A stretch of 33,954 bases of DNA from Oscillospiraceae bacterium. GTDB taxonomy: Bacteria > Bacillota > Clostridia > Oscillospirales > Oscillospiraceae. The stretch lies in the NCBI GenBank assembly GCA_015067835.1, contig SVLS01000022.1, forward strand, positions 1 to 33,954. The letters are read 5' to 3'. The notes under the pieces are model-generated. The model did not search any database and had not been told where the DNA came from. It worked only from the letters and a program-made list of their open reading frames with translations. A program made the translations under genes and the position numbers. This document shows positions 17,527-25,392 of this stretch, piece after piece; positions within the stretch are counted from its first letter, which is position 1, and the number at the start of each line of letters is the position of its first letter.

Positions 17527-18183
17527 ATGGAAAGCTATAAAAGAGAATTTATTGAATTTTTGCAGCAAGCCGGTGTTTTAAAGTTTGGTGATTTTACCGC
17601 TAAATCTGGCAGAAAAATCCCCTACTTCATCAATGCCGGAATGATCAAAACCGGCGAGGATATTTCTAAATTAGGCGAATTTTACGCCCAGGCCTATTTT
17701 GCAAGGCTTGGCAAAAAGCCCACTGTCCTCTACGGCCCTGCCTATAAAGGCATCTCCATTGCTGTCTCTGCGGCAGTGGCATTGAGCAAGAACGGTCTGA
17801 ATATCCCCTTCTTCTTCAACCGAAAGGAAGCTAAGGATCACGGTGAAGGCGGCATTTTTGTCGGTTATGTCCCTCAGGCCGGCGAAGAAGTGGTTATCGT
17901 GGAGGATGTCATCACTGCCGGTACTGCAATCCGCGAAAGTATGTCCATTCTGTCACAGCTGGAGGGTGTAAAAGTCGCAGCCTCTTTTGTTATGGTGGAC
18001 CGCAAGGAGAAGGGTCAAGGCGACAAGGGCGCTATGCAGGAAATATCTGACGAGTTTGGCTTCCCGGTTTTCTCTATTGTGGATGTTTATGACATCATTG
18101 AATACCTGGAGGAAGATCCGGCAAACGAAGAAAATGTCACCCGAATCAAGAATTATTTAGCTGTGAATGGAGCTGGAGTATGA
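17527..18183 (+). CDS. pyrE: orotate phosphoribosyltransferase
   Basis: Type I phosphoribosyltransferase (218 aa) joining orotate to PRPP to give OMP. The PRPP loop [13 protein letters not shown] spans about residues 122-134, and the flexible catalytic loop with [11 protein letters not shown] is around 100-110. Two ATGs are available. The one at 17527 is preferred because AAGGAG (17514-17519) is 7 bases before it but only 1 base before the ATG at 17521. The stop overlaps the pyrB start (ATGA). Confidence 0.95.
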   Translation: MESYKREFIEFLQQAGVLKFGDFTAKSGRKIPYFINAGMIKTGEDISKLGEFYAQAYFARLGKKPTVLYGPAYKGISIAVSAAVALSKNGLNIPFFFNRKEAKDHGEGGIFVGYVPQAGEEVVIVEDVITAGTAIRESMSILSQLEGVKVAASFVMVDRKEKGQGDKGAMQEISDEFGFPVFSIVDVYDIIEYLEEDPANEENVTRIKNYLAVNGAGV

Positions 18184-19262
18184 GAAGCTTAATCAGTATT
18201 TTGGACTTTTCCGCTGCTGAAGTAAATGATCTGGTCATCACTGCAAAGGATATTATTGACCATCCTGAATACTATCGCGAGAAGTGCCGCTACAAGAAGC
18301 TTGCCACCGCCTTTTTCGAGCCCTCCACCCGCACACGGCTGAGCTTTGAAGCTGCAATGCTGGAGCTGGGTGGTGATGTTCTTGGTTTTAGCGAGGCCAG
18401 CTCCTCCTCTGCGGCGAAGGGCGAAAGTATGGCCGATACTGCCAAGGTACTTTCCTGCTATGCTGACATTATGGCAATCCGCCACCCCAAGGAGGGCGCA
18501 CCCTATGTTGCATCAAACAATGCAACTGTCCCCGTTATCAATGCTGGTGATGGTGGGCATAATCACCCCACCCAAACCTTGACTGATGTGCTAACCATCT
18601 CCCGGGAAATGGGACGTCTGGACAATCTGACCATTGGTCTATGCGGAGATCTCAAACACGGACGTACCGTTCATTCCCTTGTAGAGGCAATGGCACGCTA
18701 TTCCGGTGTCAAATTTATGCTGATTTCTCCGGAAGAGCTGAAAATCCCCGGGTTTATTCGATTCAATGTTTTGGAGCGCTACGGGATTCCCTATGAAGAG
18801 GTCTCTTCTTTGGAGGAGGCAATGCCGGAATTGGATGTTCTGTATATGACCAGAATCCAGCGGGAGCGCTTTGATTGTGAGGCAACCTATGAACGATTAA
18901 AGGACAGCTATATTTTAGATGCCGGCAAAATGAATCTGGCAAAAGAGAAAATGTGCGTCCTACATCCCCTGCCCCGCGTCAACGAAATCAGCGTAGCTGT
19001 GGACAACGACCCCCGGGCGGCCTATTTCCGCCAAGTGCTGAACGGCAAATATGTGCGTATGGCGCTGATTCTAAAGCTATTGGAAGAGGCAGAAAAGAAT
19101 CCTGTTCGTCAGACGGTGGACACCAGCGGCTATTTGACTGACCGCACCTGCACCAATCCCAGGTGCATTTGTCAGGTAGAGCAGGAATTGCCCCATCTGG
19201 CAAAACTCACCGATCCCAGGGCAAATATCTACCGCTGTATCTACTGCGAACATAAGGTATAA
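18180..19262 (+). CDS. pyrB: aspartate carbamoyltransferase with C-terminal PyrI-type zinc domain
   Basis: The first 305 or so residues are a normal catalytic chain: carbamoyl phosphate loop [17 protein letters not shown], and the HPLPR loop. It makes carbamoyl aspartate from carbamoyl phosphate and aspartate. The protein is 360 aa, about 50 longer than a plain PyrB. The tail holds Cys324, Cys329, Cys353 and Cys356, a C-x4-C-x23-C-x2-C spacing identical to that of the zinc site (Cys109, 114, 138, 141) of E. coli regulatory subunit PyrI, including a terminal CxYCE-like end. The nucleotide-binding half of PyrI is absent. Known biology: the zinc domain of PyrI is what contacts catalytic chains. 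Inference: the tail supports subunit assembly rather than CTP/ATP feedback. Last gene of the operon, ATGA-coupled to pyrE. Confidence 0.94.
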   Translation: MRSLISILDFSAAEVNDLVITAKDIIDHPEYYREKCRYKKLATAFFEPSTRTRLSFEAAMLELGGDVLGFSEASSSSAAKGESMADTAKVLSCYADIMAIRHPKEGAPYVASNNATVPVINAGDGGHNHPTQTLTDVLTISREMGRLDNLTIGLCGDLKHGRTVHSLVEAMARYSGVKFMLISPEELKIPGFIRFNVLERYGIPYEEVSSLEEAMPELDVLYMTRIQRERFDCEATYERLKDSYILDAGKMNLAKEKMCVLHPLPRVNEISVAVDNDPRAAYFRQVLNGKYVRMALILKLLEEAEKNPVRQTVDTSGYLTDRTCTNPRCICQVEQELPHLAKLTDPRANIYRCIYCEHKV

Positions 19263-19266
19263 AAGT

Positions 19267-19299
19267 ACCGGGTGTGCACTGCACACCCGGTGATTTTTT
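19267..19299. terminator. bidirectional terminator between pyrB and recR
   Basis: A near-perfect stem of 10-12 bp (ACCGGGTGTG and its complement) with a small loop, followed by TTTTTT on the plus strand and a shorter TTTT on the minus strand. It closes the pyr operon and the converging dnaX-ybaB-recR unit. Confidence 0.9.
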
Positions 19300-19897
19300 A
19301 AATTTCTTGTCTGCCCTCCAGGGCGCGGGAAAGGGTCACCTCGTCTGCATATTCCAGCTGACTGCCCACAGGCACACCGTAGGCAAGGCGCGTCACCTTA
19401 ATCTCCATCGGGCGCAGCAGGCGGGAGATGTACATAGCGGTTGCTTCACCTTCTGTATCCGGGTTAGTGGCCATAATGACCTCCCGGACTTCTCCGGAAG
19501 CCACACGCATCAGCAGCTCCTTAATGCGAATATCATCCTGAGTGATATGATTCAGCGGAGAAATGACACCGTGAAGCACATGGTACACGCCATTGAACTC
19601 CCGGCTGCGTTCCATTGCGATCACATCCTTGGGCTCTGCTACCACGCAAATGGTGGAGCGATCCCGCATCTCATTGTCACAAATGGGGCAAACCTCCCGA
19701 TCCGTCAAATTCTGACATACCGGGCAGGTGTGAACCGTCTGCTTTGCCGCCAGAATCGCCTCTGCAAAGGCCTGTGCCTCCTCCTGCGGAAGCTCCAGAA
19801 CATAAAATGCAAGGCGCTGGGCTGTTTTTCCGCCAATGCCGGGAAGCCGGGCAAACTGATCTGCCAGCTCCTGCAAGGCTGTGGGGAAATACTGCAT
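19298..19897 (-). CDS. recR: recombination mediator protein RecR
   Basis: A 199-aa DNA-repair protein that, with RecO and RecF, loads RecA on gapped DNA. It shows the N-terminal helix-hairpin-helix (LPGIGGKTAQRLAFY), the C4 zinc finger with Cys58, Cys61, Cys70 and Cys73, and the Toprim domain (VVAEPKDVIAMER, ATNPDTEGEATA). Its start overlaps the ybaB stop by one base (TGATG), so the two are translated together. Confidence 0.96.
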   Translation of the reverse strand: MQYFPTALQELADQFARLPGIGGKTAQRLAFYVLELPQEEAQAFAEAILAAKQTVHTCPVCQNLTDREVCPICDNEMRDRSTICVVAEPKDVIAMERSREFNGVYHVLHGVISPLNHITQDDIRIKELLMRVASGEVREVIMATNPDTEGEATAMYISRLLRPMEIKVTRLAYGVPVGSQLEYADEVTLSRALEGRQEI

Positions 19898-20241
19898 CAG
19901 AACAGGCCTCCCAAATTCAAGCCGCCGGTCAATCTGGACATATTATTGGCTGCATCCGTATCAGCTGCACGCATTGCCTCATTAACGGCAGCAATAATCA
20001 TATCCTGCAGCATTTCAACATCATCAGGATCAACTGCTTCAGGCTTAATTTCCAGGTTAACAACCTCGTGCTTTCCATTGACGGAAGCGGCAACCATACC
20101 GCCGCCGGAGGTTGCGGTATACACCTTATTTTCCTGCTCCTCCTGCATACGGAGCAATTCCTGCTGCATTTTCTGAGCTTGCTTCATCATTGCAGCCTGA
20201 TTCATTCCACCGGGCATACCCCGGAAACCGCCTTTTGCCAT
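19897..20241 (-). CDS. ybaB: YbaB/EbfC family nucleoid-associated protein
   Basis: A small DNA-binding protein (114 aa) of the YbaB/EbfC family, usually a dimer with a long helical arm. It has a methionine- and glutamine-rich N-terminal helix (MMKQAQKMQQELLRMQEE) and the core strand region ATSGGGMVAASVNGK typical of the family. It sits between dnaX and recR as in most bacteria. The gap to dnaX is only 2 bases. Confidence 0.95.
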   Translation of the reverse strand: MAKGGFRGMPGGMNQAAMMKQAQKMQQELLRMQEEQENKVYTATSGGGMVAASVNGKHEVVNLEIKPEAVDPDDVEMLQDMIIAAVNEAMRAADTDAANNMSRLTGGLNLGGLF

Positions 20242-20243
20242 GA

Positions 20244-21860
20244 TTATTCTCCTTCGTTATGATTGATATTTACAATATGACTGTGGGCACGGCCAAAGTC
20301 CATCAAGCGCTCCAGTTTTTCATTTGTCTGGGGCTTGGCAGCCGCATCCTCTGCCTTGGTATGAACCGGTCTTCCCAGAATTGCAGTTGCTTTTCTGCTG
20401 ATCATATCAAGAATTGCCGGCTTGTTCACCATTTCCAGAGTGAAGCTGTTGGAGCAGCGCAAAATCACAAAATTACCGCGAAGGATTCCCTTCACCGGTG
20501 CATTGTCCCCTGTTGTAAAGAAGCCAATATACGGTGGCTTCAGTTCCTGCCGTAAGGAGCTGACCAAATCCGCCCAAAAGCCCATCGGTGCTTCTGTTTC
20601 CGGCTCTTGAATATTCATTTCCGGCACTTCCTCTGCCTGCTCAGGCACGGTAGGAGACTCAGATTCCATTTTAGTCGTTGACACAGGCATGGCAGGTGCG
20701 ACACAGCCACTCTTTACCTGCTCCTCCAGCCGAGACAAACGGGCATTTAAGCTTTGCGCATCCAGCTGCAGCTCCGGCTGACACAAGCGAATCAGGCACA
20801 GCTCCGCGTCCATGCGGCGACTGGAGCTTCTTGTAAACGCAGACAAGGTTGCTTCCAGCAATTCCATCATCTGCACCAATTCCCCAGTGGAAAACGCCTT
20901 TGCAAGGGTGCTTGCTTCTTTCTCCATTGCAACACCGGAAAGCATTGCTAAGCCTGCATCCGGCGCTGTCTTTAAAATCAGCAAATCTCTGGTAAGACAG
21001 GCCAGCTCGTCCAGCAGGGCTCCCATCTCTTTTCCATCAGCATAAAGCTTATTCAGCAACGCCAAGGCATTTTTTGTATCGTGGGTGCTGACATAGCCCA
21101 TCATTTCAGCTGCTTTACGCTCGCCGGCGATACCCAGACAGGCATAGACTCGCTCTGCCGTCAGCTCGCCCACCGTTGCCGATGCACATTGGTCAAGCAG
21201 GCTCAAGCCATCACGCATACCACCATCCGCCATACGAGCCAAAACTCTGGCAGCAGAATCATCCAGATCAATATTTTCCTGGTAGGCAACATATTGCAGT
21301 CTTGCAGCAATATCCTCCTGACTGATGCGCCGGAAAGAAAAGCGCTGGCATCGTGACAGAATGGTAGCAGGAACCTTGTGAAGCTCTGTAGTCGCAAGAA
21401 TGAACAGCAGATGTTCCGGCGGCTCCTCAATAATTTTCAAAAGAGCATTAAAGGCCGAGATGGACAGCATGTGCACCTCGTCAATGATGTACACCCGCAT
21501 TTTAACCTGAGACGGCGTATAAACAGCATCGTCTCGCAGATCCCGGACATTGTCAACGCCGTTGTTAGAGGCCGCATCAATTTCCAGCACATCCATACAC
21601 GCGCCGGAGTCGATCGTTTTACACGCCTCACAGCAGTTACAGGGATTACCGTCCTGCGGATTAAGACAGTTTACCGCCTTGGCTAATATCTTGGCACAGC
21701 TTGTTTTGCCGGTTCCGCGAGAGCCGGTAAACAAATAAGCATGGCTCATTTTTCCACTGGTAATTTGCGTTTTCAGTGTTTGGGTTACCGCCAGCTGACC
21801 GGATACATCATCGAAGGTCTGGGGGCGATATTTACGGTATAATGCTTGGTAAGCGGACAT
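20244..21860 (-). CDS. dnaX: DNA polymerase III subunit gamma/tau
   Basis: Clamp-loader ATPase (538 aa). It has Walker A GSRGTGKTS near residue 46, a four-cysteine zinc module just after it (CLNPQDGNPCNCCEAC), the DEVH Walker B (YIIDEVHML), and the sensor-type LSRCQRFSF. The C-terminal third is variable and matches the tau-like extension. The ATG follows AAAGGAGG. It starts the dnaX-ybaB-recR unit, immediately downstream of the SRP RNA gene. I saw no convincing programmed frameshift for a shorter gamma form. Confidence 0.95.
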   Translation of the reverse strand: MSAYQALYRKYRPQTFDDVSGQLAVTQTLKTQITSGKMSHAYLFTGSRGTGKTSCAKILAKAVNCLNPQDGNPCNCCEACKTIDSGACMDVLEIDAASNNGVDNVRDLRDDAVYTPSQVKMRVYIIDEVHMLSISAFNALLKIIEEPPEHLLFILATTELHKVPATILSRCQRFSFRRISQEDIAARLQYVAYQENIDLDDSAARVLARMADGGMRDGLSLLDQCASATVGELTAERVYACLGIAGERKAAEMMGYVSTHDTKNALALLNKLYADGKEMGALLDELACLTRDLLILKTAPDAGLAMLSGVAMEKEASTLAKAFSTGELVQMMELLEATLSAFTRSSSRRMDAELCLIRLCQPELQLDAQSLNARLSRLEEQVKSGCVAPAMPVSTTKMESESPTVPEQAEEVPEMNIQEPETEAPMGFWADLVSSLRQELKPPYIGFFTTGDNAPVKGILRGNFVILRCSNSFTLEMVNKPAILDMISRKATAILGRPVHTKAEDAAAKPQTNEKLERLMDFGRAHSHIVNINHNEGE

Positions 21861-21883
21861 AATGCCCCCTCCTTTTCTATGAT

Positions 21884-22188
21884 AAAAACCGGCCTATAAC
21901 AAGATCGCACACCCACATTTGAACCTGCTGTGTACCCGGTATCAGCGCAGCCAGCTCAGAAACGGCGCCCCCGCGGCACACGGAAAAATCCGCTTAATGC
22001 TGCTTGGTTCCCCACCTGACATGGTTCACGGGATTCCGTTGCGCAAGACCGGTTCGTCAACACCGCTTACGATGGCCGGACGGCACGCAAACAAGCCCGG
22101 GTGTGGGAATTCATCCCTGCTATAGCGGATTGCAGGCAACAGGGCACCGCTATCTCCCCGATTAGTGCGACCTTGTTATAGGCCGGTC
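21884..22188 (-). ncRNA. ffs: signal recognition particle RNA, large Gram-positive type
   Basis: The minus strand carries the SRP domain IV core: GTCAGGT, then GGAA, then AAGCAGCATTAAG. The two ends form a long helix (CCGGCCTATAACAAG at the 5' end with CTTGTTATAGGCCGG at the 3' end), and the GGUCGCAC region fits the Alu domain. The 3' side runs into TTTTT, so the end helix doubles as the terminator. The length is about 300 bases, somewhat longer than the 271-nt B. subtilis scRNA. It lies between acpP and dnaX; no clear promoter was matched. Confidence 0.93.
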
Positions 22189-22214
22189 AGCCAAAACAAG
22201 GCTATTTTATTAAT

Positions 22215-22436
22215 TTAGTTGACCTTAGAATCGATGAAAGCTGCCAATTCACCGAAGGTTGCAATCTTCTGCTCCTCCAGCTCCAGCTCAACGCCCAACT
22301 CGGATTCCAAATCCATAATCATCTCGACGATGTCCAGGGAGTCAATACCCAGACTCTCAAAGCTGCTGTCGGGAGTAATCTCAGAAGGATCCAATTCCAG
22401 CTGCTTCGCAGCATAGGCTACAAGCTTATCATACAT
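22215..22436 (-). CDS. acpP: acyl carrier protein
   Basis: Acyl carrier protein (73 aa), acidic and helical, carrying growing fatty acids on a phosphopantetheine arm attached to Ser33 in the motif GIDSLDIVEM. The start is the ATG at 22436, 8 bases after GGAGG; a longer reading from a TTG at 22451 would run through the ribosome site itself and is rejected. It is monocistronic or runs on into the SRP RNA, with a strong promoter upstream. plsY, an acyltransferase of phospholipid synthesis, lies about 9 kb away in the window. Confidence 0.96.
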   Translation of the reverse strand: MYDKLVAYAAKQLELDPSEITPDSSFESLGIDSLDIVEMIMDLESELGVELELEEQKIATFGELAAFIDSKVN

Positions 22437-22472
22437 AATCTTTTCCTCCAAATCGATTGGTTTTCTGTGTGT

Positions 22473-22501
22473 ATTTTAGTATAAGATGCGGCATTTGTCA
22501 A
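22473..22501 (-). promoter_or_regulatory. strong promoter of acpP
   Basis: On the minus strand: perfect TTGACA, 17-base spacer, TAAAAT, about 37 bases upstream of the ATG. The -35 lies in the middle of an inverted repeat annotated separately. Confidence 0.8.
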
Positions 22502-22506
22502 TGCCG
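22489..22506. promoter_or_regulatory. inverted repeat over the acpP -35 (operator candidate)
   Basis: CGGCATT and AATGCCG form a 7-bp palindrome around 4 bases (GACA on the minus strand), so the -35 hexamer occupies its centre. It could be a repressor site for fatty-acid genes or a weak hairpin ending the upstream flavoprotein transcript; there is no T-run to support the second option. Confidence 0.4.
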
Positions 22507-22517
22507 GATTTCCAGTT

Positions 22518-23738
22518 TTACGAATTTGATAAACCGCGACCTGCCGCATAAGCGGTTGCCCATGCGATCTGTAAATTAAATCCACCGGTATAGGCATCAC
22601 AATCAATAATCTCTCCTGCAAAGAACAGTCCGGGAATTATCTTGGATTCCATGGTTTTGGGATCAATCTCCGAAACCTTAATGCCTCCGGAGGTTATGAT
22701 TGCCTCGGATACCGGGCGCTTACCTGAAATTTCAACCGAAAAGCCCTTCAAAAGCTCCACTAACCCGCGGCGCTGCTGACGTGTCAGAGAGTTTGCCTGC
22801 ATAGAAGGGTCAATGTTCAGTCTGCGCAAAACCACAGGAATCATACTGCGCGGCAGCAAATCCGTTAAAGCATTTTCCATGGAGCGATTCTGATACATTT
22901 CCAAATCCCGGAGGATTCGCCCATCCAGTTTCCCTTCATCCAGTGCCGGCTTCAAATCGATGACCAGTCGGCACGCACCCTTCAGATGGGCGCTGGCAGA
23001 CAGCACAGTCGGACCGGAAACGCCAAAATGGGTAAACAAAAGCTCTCCAAAATCCTTAAACAAAACCTTGTTTTTTTCATTCAACAGCTTCACAGCCACA
23101 TTACGCAGGCTGAGACCCTGCATATCCGGGCAGTCCTGCCCCACCGTTTCCAACGGCACCAGAGAGCCTTGGGGCTGCACAACGGTGTGCCCCAGCTGCT
23201 GCGCCATTACATACCCATCGCCGGTTGAACCGGTGGAAGGATAGCTGACACCGCCGGTTGCCAGAATTACCTTTGGTGCGTCGTAGGTGCTGCAATCCGT
23301 CTGAACGCCGCAGACAGCACCGTCCTTTGTCAAAATCCGCTGCACACGCTGGTTTTTCACAATGACTCCTGCCCGACGCATTTCGTCCTGCAGGCAATTA
23401 AGGATAGAAATCGATTTATCGGAGACAGGAAAAACACGATTTCCCCGTTCTGTTTTCAATGCGCATCCGTGAGACTCAAAAAAGTCCATCACCGCTTGAG
23501 GCGGGCATACGGACAGTGCGCTGTACAAGAAGCGGCCATTTCGGGGAATGTTCTGCAGGACTTCCTCCATCTGGCAGTCGTTGGTGACATTACAGCGCCC
23601 TTTTCCGGTTATCAACAGCTTTTTTCCCATCCGGTCATTCCGTTCCAACAGAAGCACTTTTGCGCCATTACGAGCCGCAGTAATGGCTGCAAACATCCCG
23701 GCAGGTCCGCCGCCGATTACAATGATATCCGCCGTCAT
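22518..23738 (-). CDS. NAD(P)/FAD-dependent oxidoreductase, HI0933/BaiN (YhiN) family
   Basis: A 406-aa flavoprotein with the N-terminal FAD fold IVIGGGPAGMFAAITA, the family hallmark GKKLLITGKGRCNVTND near residue 40, and a C-terminal FAD segment GLFFAGEIIDCDAYTGGFN. Members of this broad family include BaiN, implicated in bile-acid dehydroxylation; most have no assigned substrate, so no specific reaction is claimed. It overlaps the upstream RpiR regulator by 4 bases (ATGA), suggesting co-expression and possibly regulation by it. Confidence 0.88.
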   Translation of the reverse strand: MTADIIVIGGGPAGMFAAITAARNGAKVLLLERNDRMGKKLLITGKGRCNVTNDCQMEEVLQNIPRNGRFLYSALSVCPPQAVMDFFESHGCALKTERGNRVFPVSDKSISILNCLQDEMRRAGVIVKNQRVQRILTKDGAVCGVQTDCSTYDAPKVILATGGVSYPSTGSTGDGYVMAQQLGHTVVQPQGSLVPLETVGQDCPDMQGLSLRNVAVKLLNEKNKVLFKDFGELLFTHFGVSGPTVLSASAHLKGACRLVIDLKPALDEGKLDGRILRDLEMYQNRSMENALTDLLPRSMIPVVLRRLNIDPSMQANSLTRQQRRGLVELLKGFSVEISGKRPVSEAIITSGGIKVSEIDPKTMESKIIPGLFFAGEIIDCDAYTGGFNLQIAWATAYAAGRGLSNS

Positions 23739-24604
23739 ACGCGTTCATCCTGCTTTTCGTAAATATGGTACTCTTCCCAAATGTGCTCCAGCTCCTGAAA
23801 AGCGGTGGCTAATTCCTTCTCCTTTTTGGCAGCAATGGCCACAATCAGTGCATTGACCACACTAAGAGGCGCAACCAAAGAGTCCACCAACGACACCATA
23901 TTGCTTTTTGCGACTAATACATGGTCACTGCATTCCCCCAGCGGAGAGAGCTTGGTATCTGTCACGCCAATAACGGTTGCACCGGTGCTGTGGCAATACT
24001 GGGCAGCCTTCAGCGTAGTTTTGGAATACCGGGGAAAGCTAAAGGCAATCACTGCATCCTTGGAGTTGACGCCTACGATTTGCTCAAACATTTCGCTGGC
24101 GCCGGATGCCGTGAGGATATGGACATTTTGGAACATATAGTTCAGATAATAACCTAAAAAGCGAGCCAATGGTGCGGCAGAGCGAACACCCAAAATATAC
24201 ACTCTCTCCGCCCCCAATACTGCGTTGACTGTCGCATTGAAGGTGTCCCTGTCCACCGTTTCGCTGGTCTGACGCAGCTTCTCCATATCGGATTGGAGTA
24301 CCATTGACAGAATATCCTGGTCTCCAATGCGGTCATTGGCTGCTTCCAGCCGCTGCACAGAGGTCAGACGGTTGACCACCATCTCCTGCAGGGCCTTCTG
24401 CATACTCGGATAACCGTCATATCCCAGTTCAACAGCAAAGCGAACCACGGTAGACTCTGAAACACCAACGGTTTTTCCCAATCGGTTGGCCGTCATAAAC
24501 GCTGCCTTGTCATAGGATTCCAGAATATATTGCGCAATCAAACGCTGGCCTTTGGAAAAGGTGGGTTCCAGATTTTTTAAATTTGAAAGAATGTCTTGGC
24601 GCAT
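23735..24604 (-). CDS. MurR/RpiR family transcriptional regulator
   Basis: A 289-aa regulator with an N-terminal helix-turn-helix (GKTVGVSESTVVRFAVELGYDGYP) and a C-terminal SIS sugar-phosphate-binding domain (VYILGVRSAAPLARFL; VIAFSFPRYSKTTL). Relatives sense phosphosugars such as MurNAc-6-phosphate or ribose-5-phosphate. The ATG at 24604 is chosen because GAGGTG lies 7 bases upstream and a promoter just beyond; a 30-codon extension to 24694 would include the promoter and is rejected. The neighbouring gene is a flavoprotein, not a sugar enzyme, so the effector cannot be guessed. Confidence 0.9.
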   Translation of the reverse strand: MRQDILSNLKNLEPTFSKGQRLIAQYILESYDKAAFMTANRLGKTVGVSESTVVRFAVELGYDGYPSMQKALQEMVVNRLTSVQRLEAANDRIGDQDILSMVLQSDMEKLRQTSETVDRDTFNATVNAVLGAERVYILGVRSAAPLARFLGYYLNYMFQNVHILTASGASEMFEQIVGVNSKDAVIAFSFPRYSKTTLKAAQYCHSTGATVIGVTDTKLSPLGECSDHVLVAKSNMVSLVDSLVAPLSVVNALIVAIAAKKEKELATAFQELEHIWEEYHIYEKQDERV

Positions 24605-24634
24605 TTTCAACACCTCACAATGATCTTTACATTC

Positions 24635-24663
24635 AATATAGCAGAATTTTCCAGTTTTTGCAA
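24635..24663 (-). promoter_or_regulatory. promoter of the rpiR-flavoprotein operon
   Basis: On the minus strand: TTGCAA, 17-base spacer, TATATT, about 25 bases upstream of the ribosome site. Confidence 0.65.
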
Positions 24664-24678
24664 GTATTCCTGCAAAAA
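24655..24678. promoter_or_regulatory. inverted repeat over the rpiR -35 (operator candidate)
   Basis: TTTTTGCA and TGCAAAAA are perfect 8-bp arms separated by 8 bases, covering the -35 of the rpiR promoter. This is a plausible autoregulatory RpiR site. Caution: one arm coincides with the T-run of the rluB terminator, which could create the symmetry by chance. Confidence 0.35.
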
Positions 24679-24706
24679 AGCAACGGCGGAGCACTACAGC
24701 TCCGCC
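24674..24706 (-). terminator. terminator of the scpA-rluB operon
   Basis: On the minus strand, GGCGGAGC pairs with GCTCCGCC over a 6-base loop and is followed by GTTGCTTTTTT. The rluB stop codon (TAG) lies within the loop, so the last rluB codons form the left arm. Confidence 0.85.
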
Positions 24707-25392
24707 AATTCATCCTGCGTTAAGTATCGCCATTTTCCTACCGGCAGATCGCTCAGCTTCAATGTACCTTCCGAAATCCGGCACAGCCGCAAAACAGTCA
24801 TCCCGGCCAAGTCACACATCCTGCGGACCTGACGGTTTCGCCCTTCGTGGATGGTAATCTGGATTTTTGCCCGCTCCCCATCCTGGGAAATCAGCTTTAC
24901 CAGGGGCTTACTGAGTTGATAGCCATCCAGTTCCATTGGACCTTCCAGCAGGGAAAGTGCCTGCGGGTGATAGCCTTTGACGGACACCACATAGGTTTTC
25001 CCCACTTCGTGTCTGGGATGCATCATCCGATTTGCAAAATCTCCGTCATTTGTCAAAAGCAGCAGCCCTTCGCTGTCCATATCCAATCGCCCAACAGGGT
25101 AAACCCGCACACCGCAGTCTGCCACCAGCTCCGTAACGGTTTTTCTACCCTTCTCATCGCTAAGCGTTGTGACATAGCCCCTGGGTTTGTTCAGCATAAT
25201 GTACACAGATGCCTGCGCAGACGGGAGTTTCTTCCCATCCAGCAGGATCTCATCCGTTTCTTCATCGGCGCAATCACCAAGAAGTGCTACCTTGCCGTTA
25301 ACCTGAACACGCCCGGCGGCAATCCATTCCTCCGCCTTCCGACGGGAAGCAACGCCTCTGCCGGAGAGTATTTTTTGCAATCTTTCTTTCAT
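24694..25392 (-). CDS. rluB: rRNA pseudouridine synthase, RsuA/RluB family
   Basis: A 232-aa enzyme isomerising uridine to pseudouridine in ribosomal RNA, most likely in 23S as in B. subtilis RluB (YpuL). It has an N-terminal S4 RNA-binding domain (residues 1-45; RLQKILSGRGVASRRKAEEWI) followed by the catalytic domain, with Asp104 in GRLDMDSEGLLLLTNDG. It overlaps dacF by 4 bases (ATGA) and is the last gene of the operon. Confidence 0.92.
   Translation of the reverse strand: MKERLQKILSGRGVASRRKAEEWIAAGRVQVNGKVALLGDCADEETDEILLDGKKLPSAQASVYIMLNKPRGYVTTLSDEKGRKTVTELVADCGVRVYPVGRLDMDSEGLLLLTNDGDFANRMMHPRHEVGKTYVVSVKGYHPQALSLLEGPMELDGYQLSKPLVKLISQDGERAKIQITIHEGRNRQVRRMCDLAGMTVLRLCRISEGTLKLSDLPVGKWRYLTQDELAEL

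Noticed and set aside
19274..20262. Long plus-strand ORFs over recR and ybaB
   Set aside because: Both are antisense to conserved genes, with Cys/His-rich shadow composition.
21065..21082. A AAA AAT slippery heptamer in dnaX that could give a -1 frameshift product
   Set aside because: The -1 frame stops within about eight codons, but the product would end near residue 270, inside the clamp-loader core and before the oligomerisation domain, unlike real gamma. No strong stimulatory hairpin or internal ribosome site was seen.
22437..22451. Upstream TTG start for acpP adding five residues
   Set aside because: Those codons are the GGAGG ribosome site of the ATG start, and acyl carrier proteins do not need the extension.
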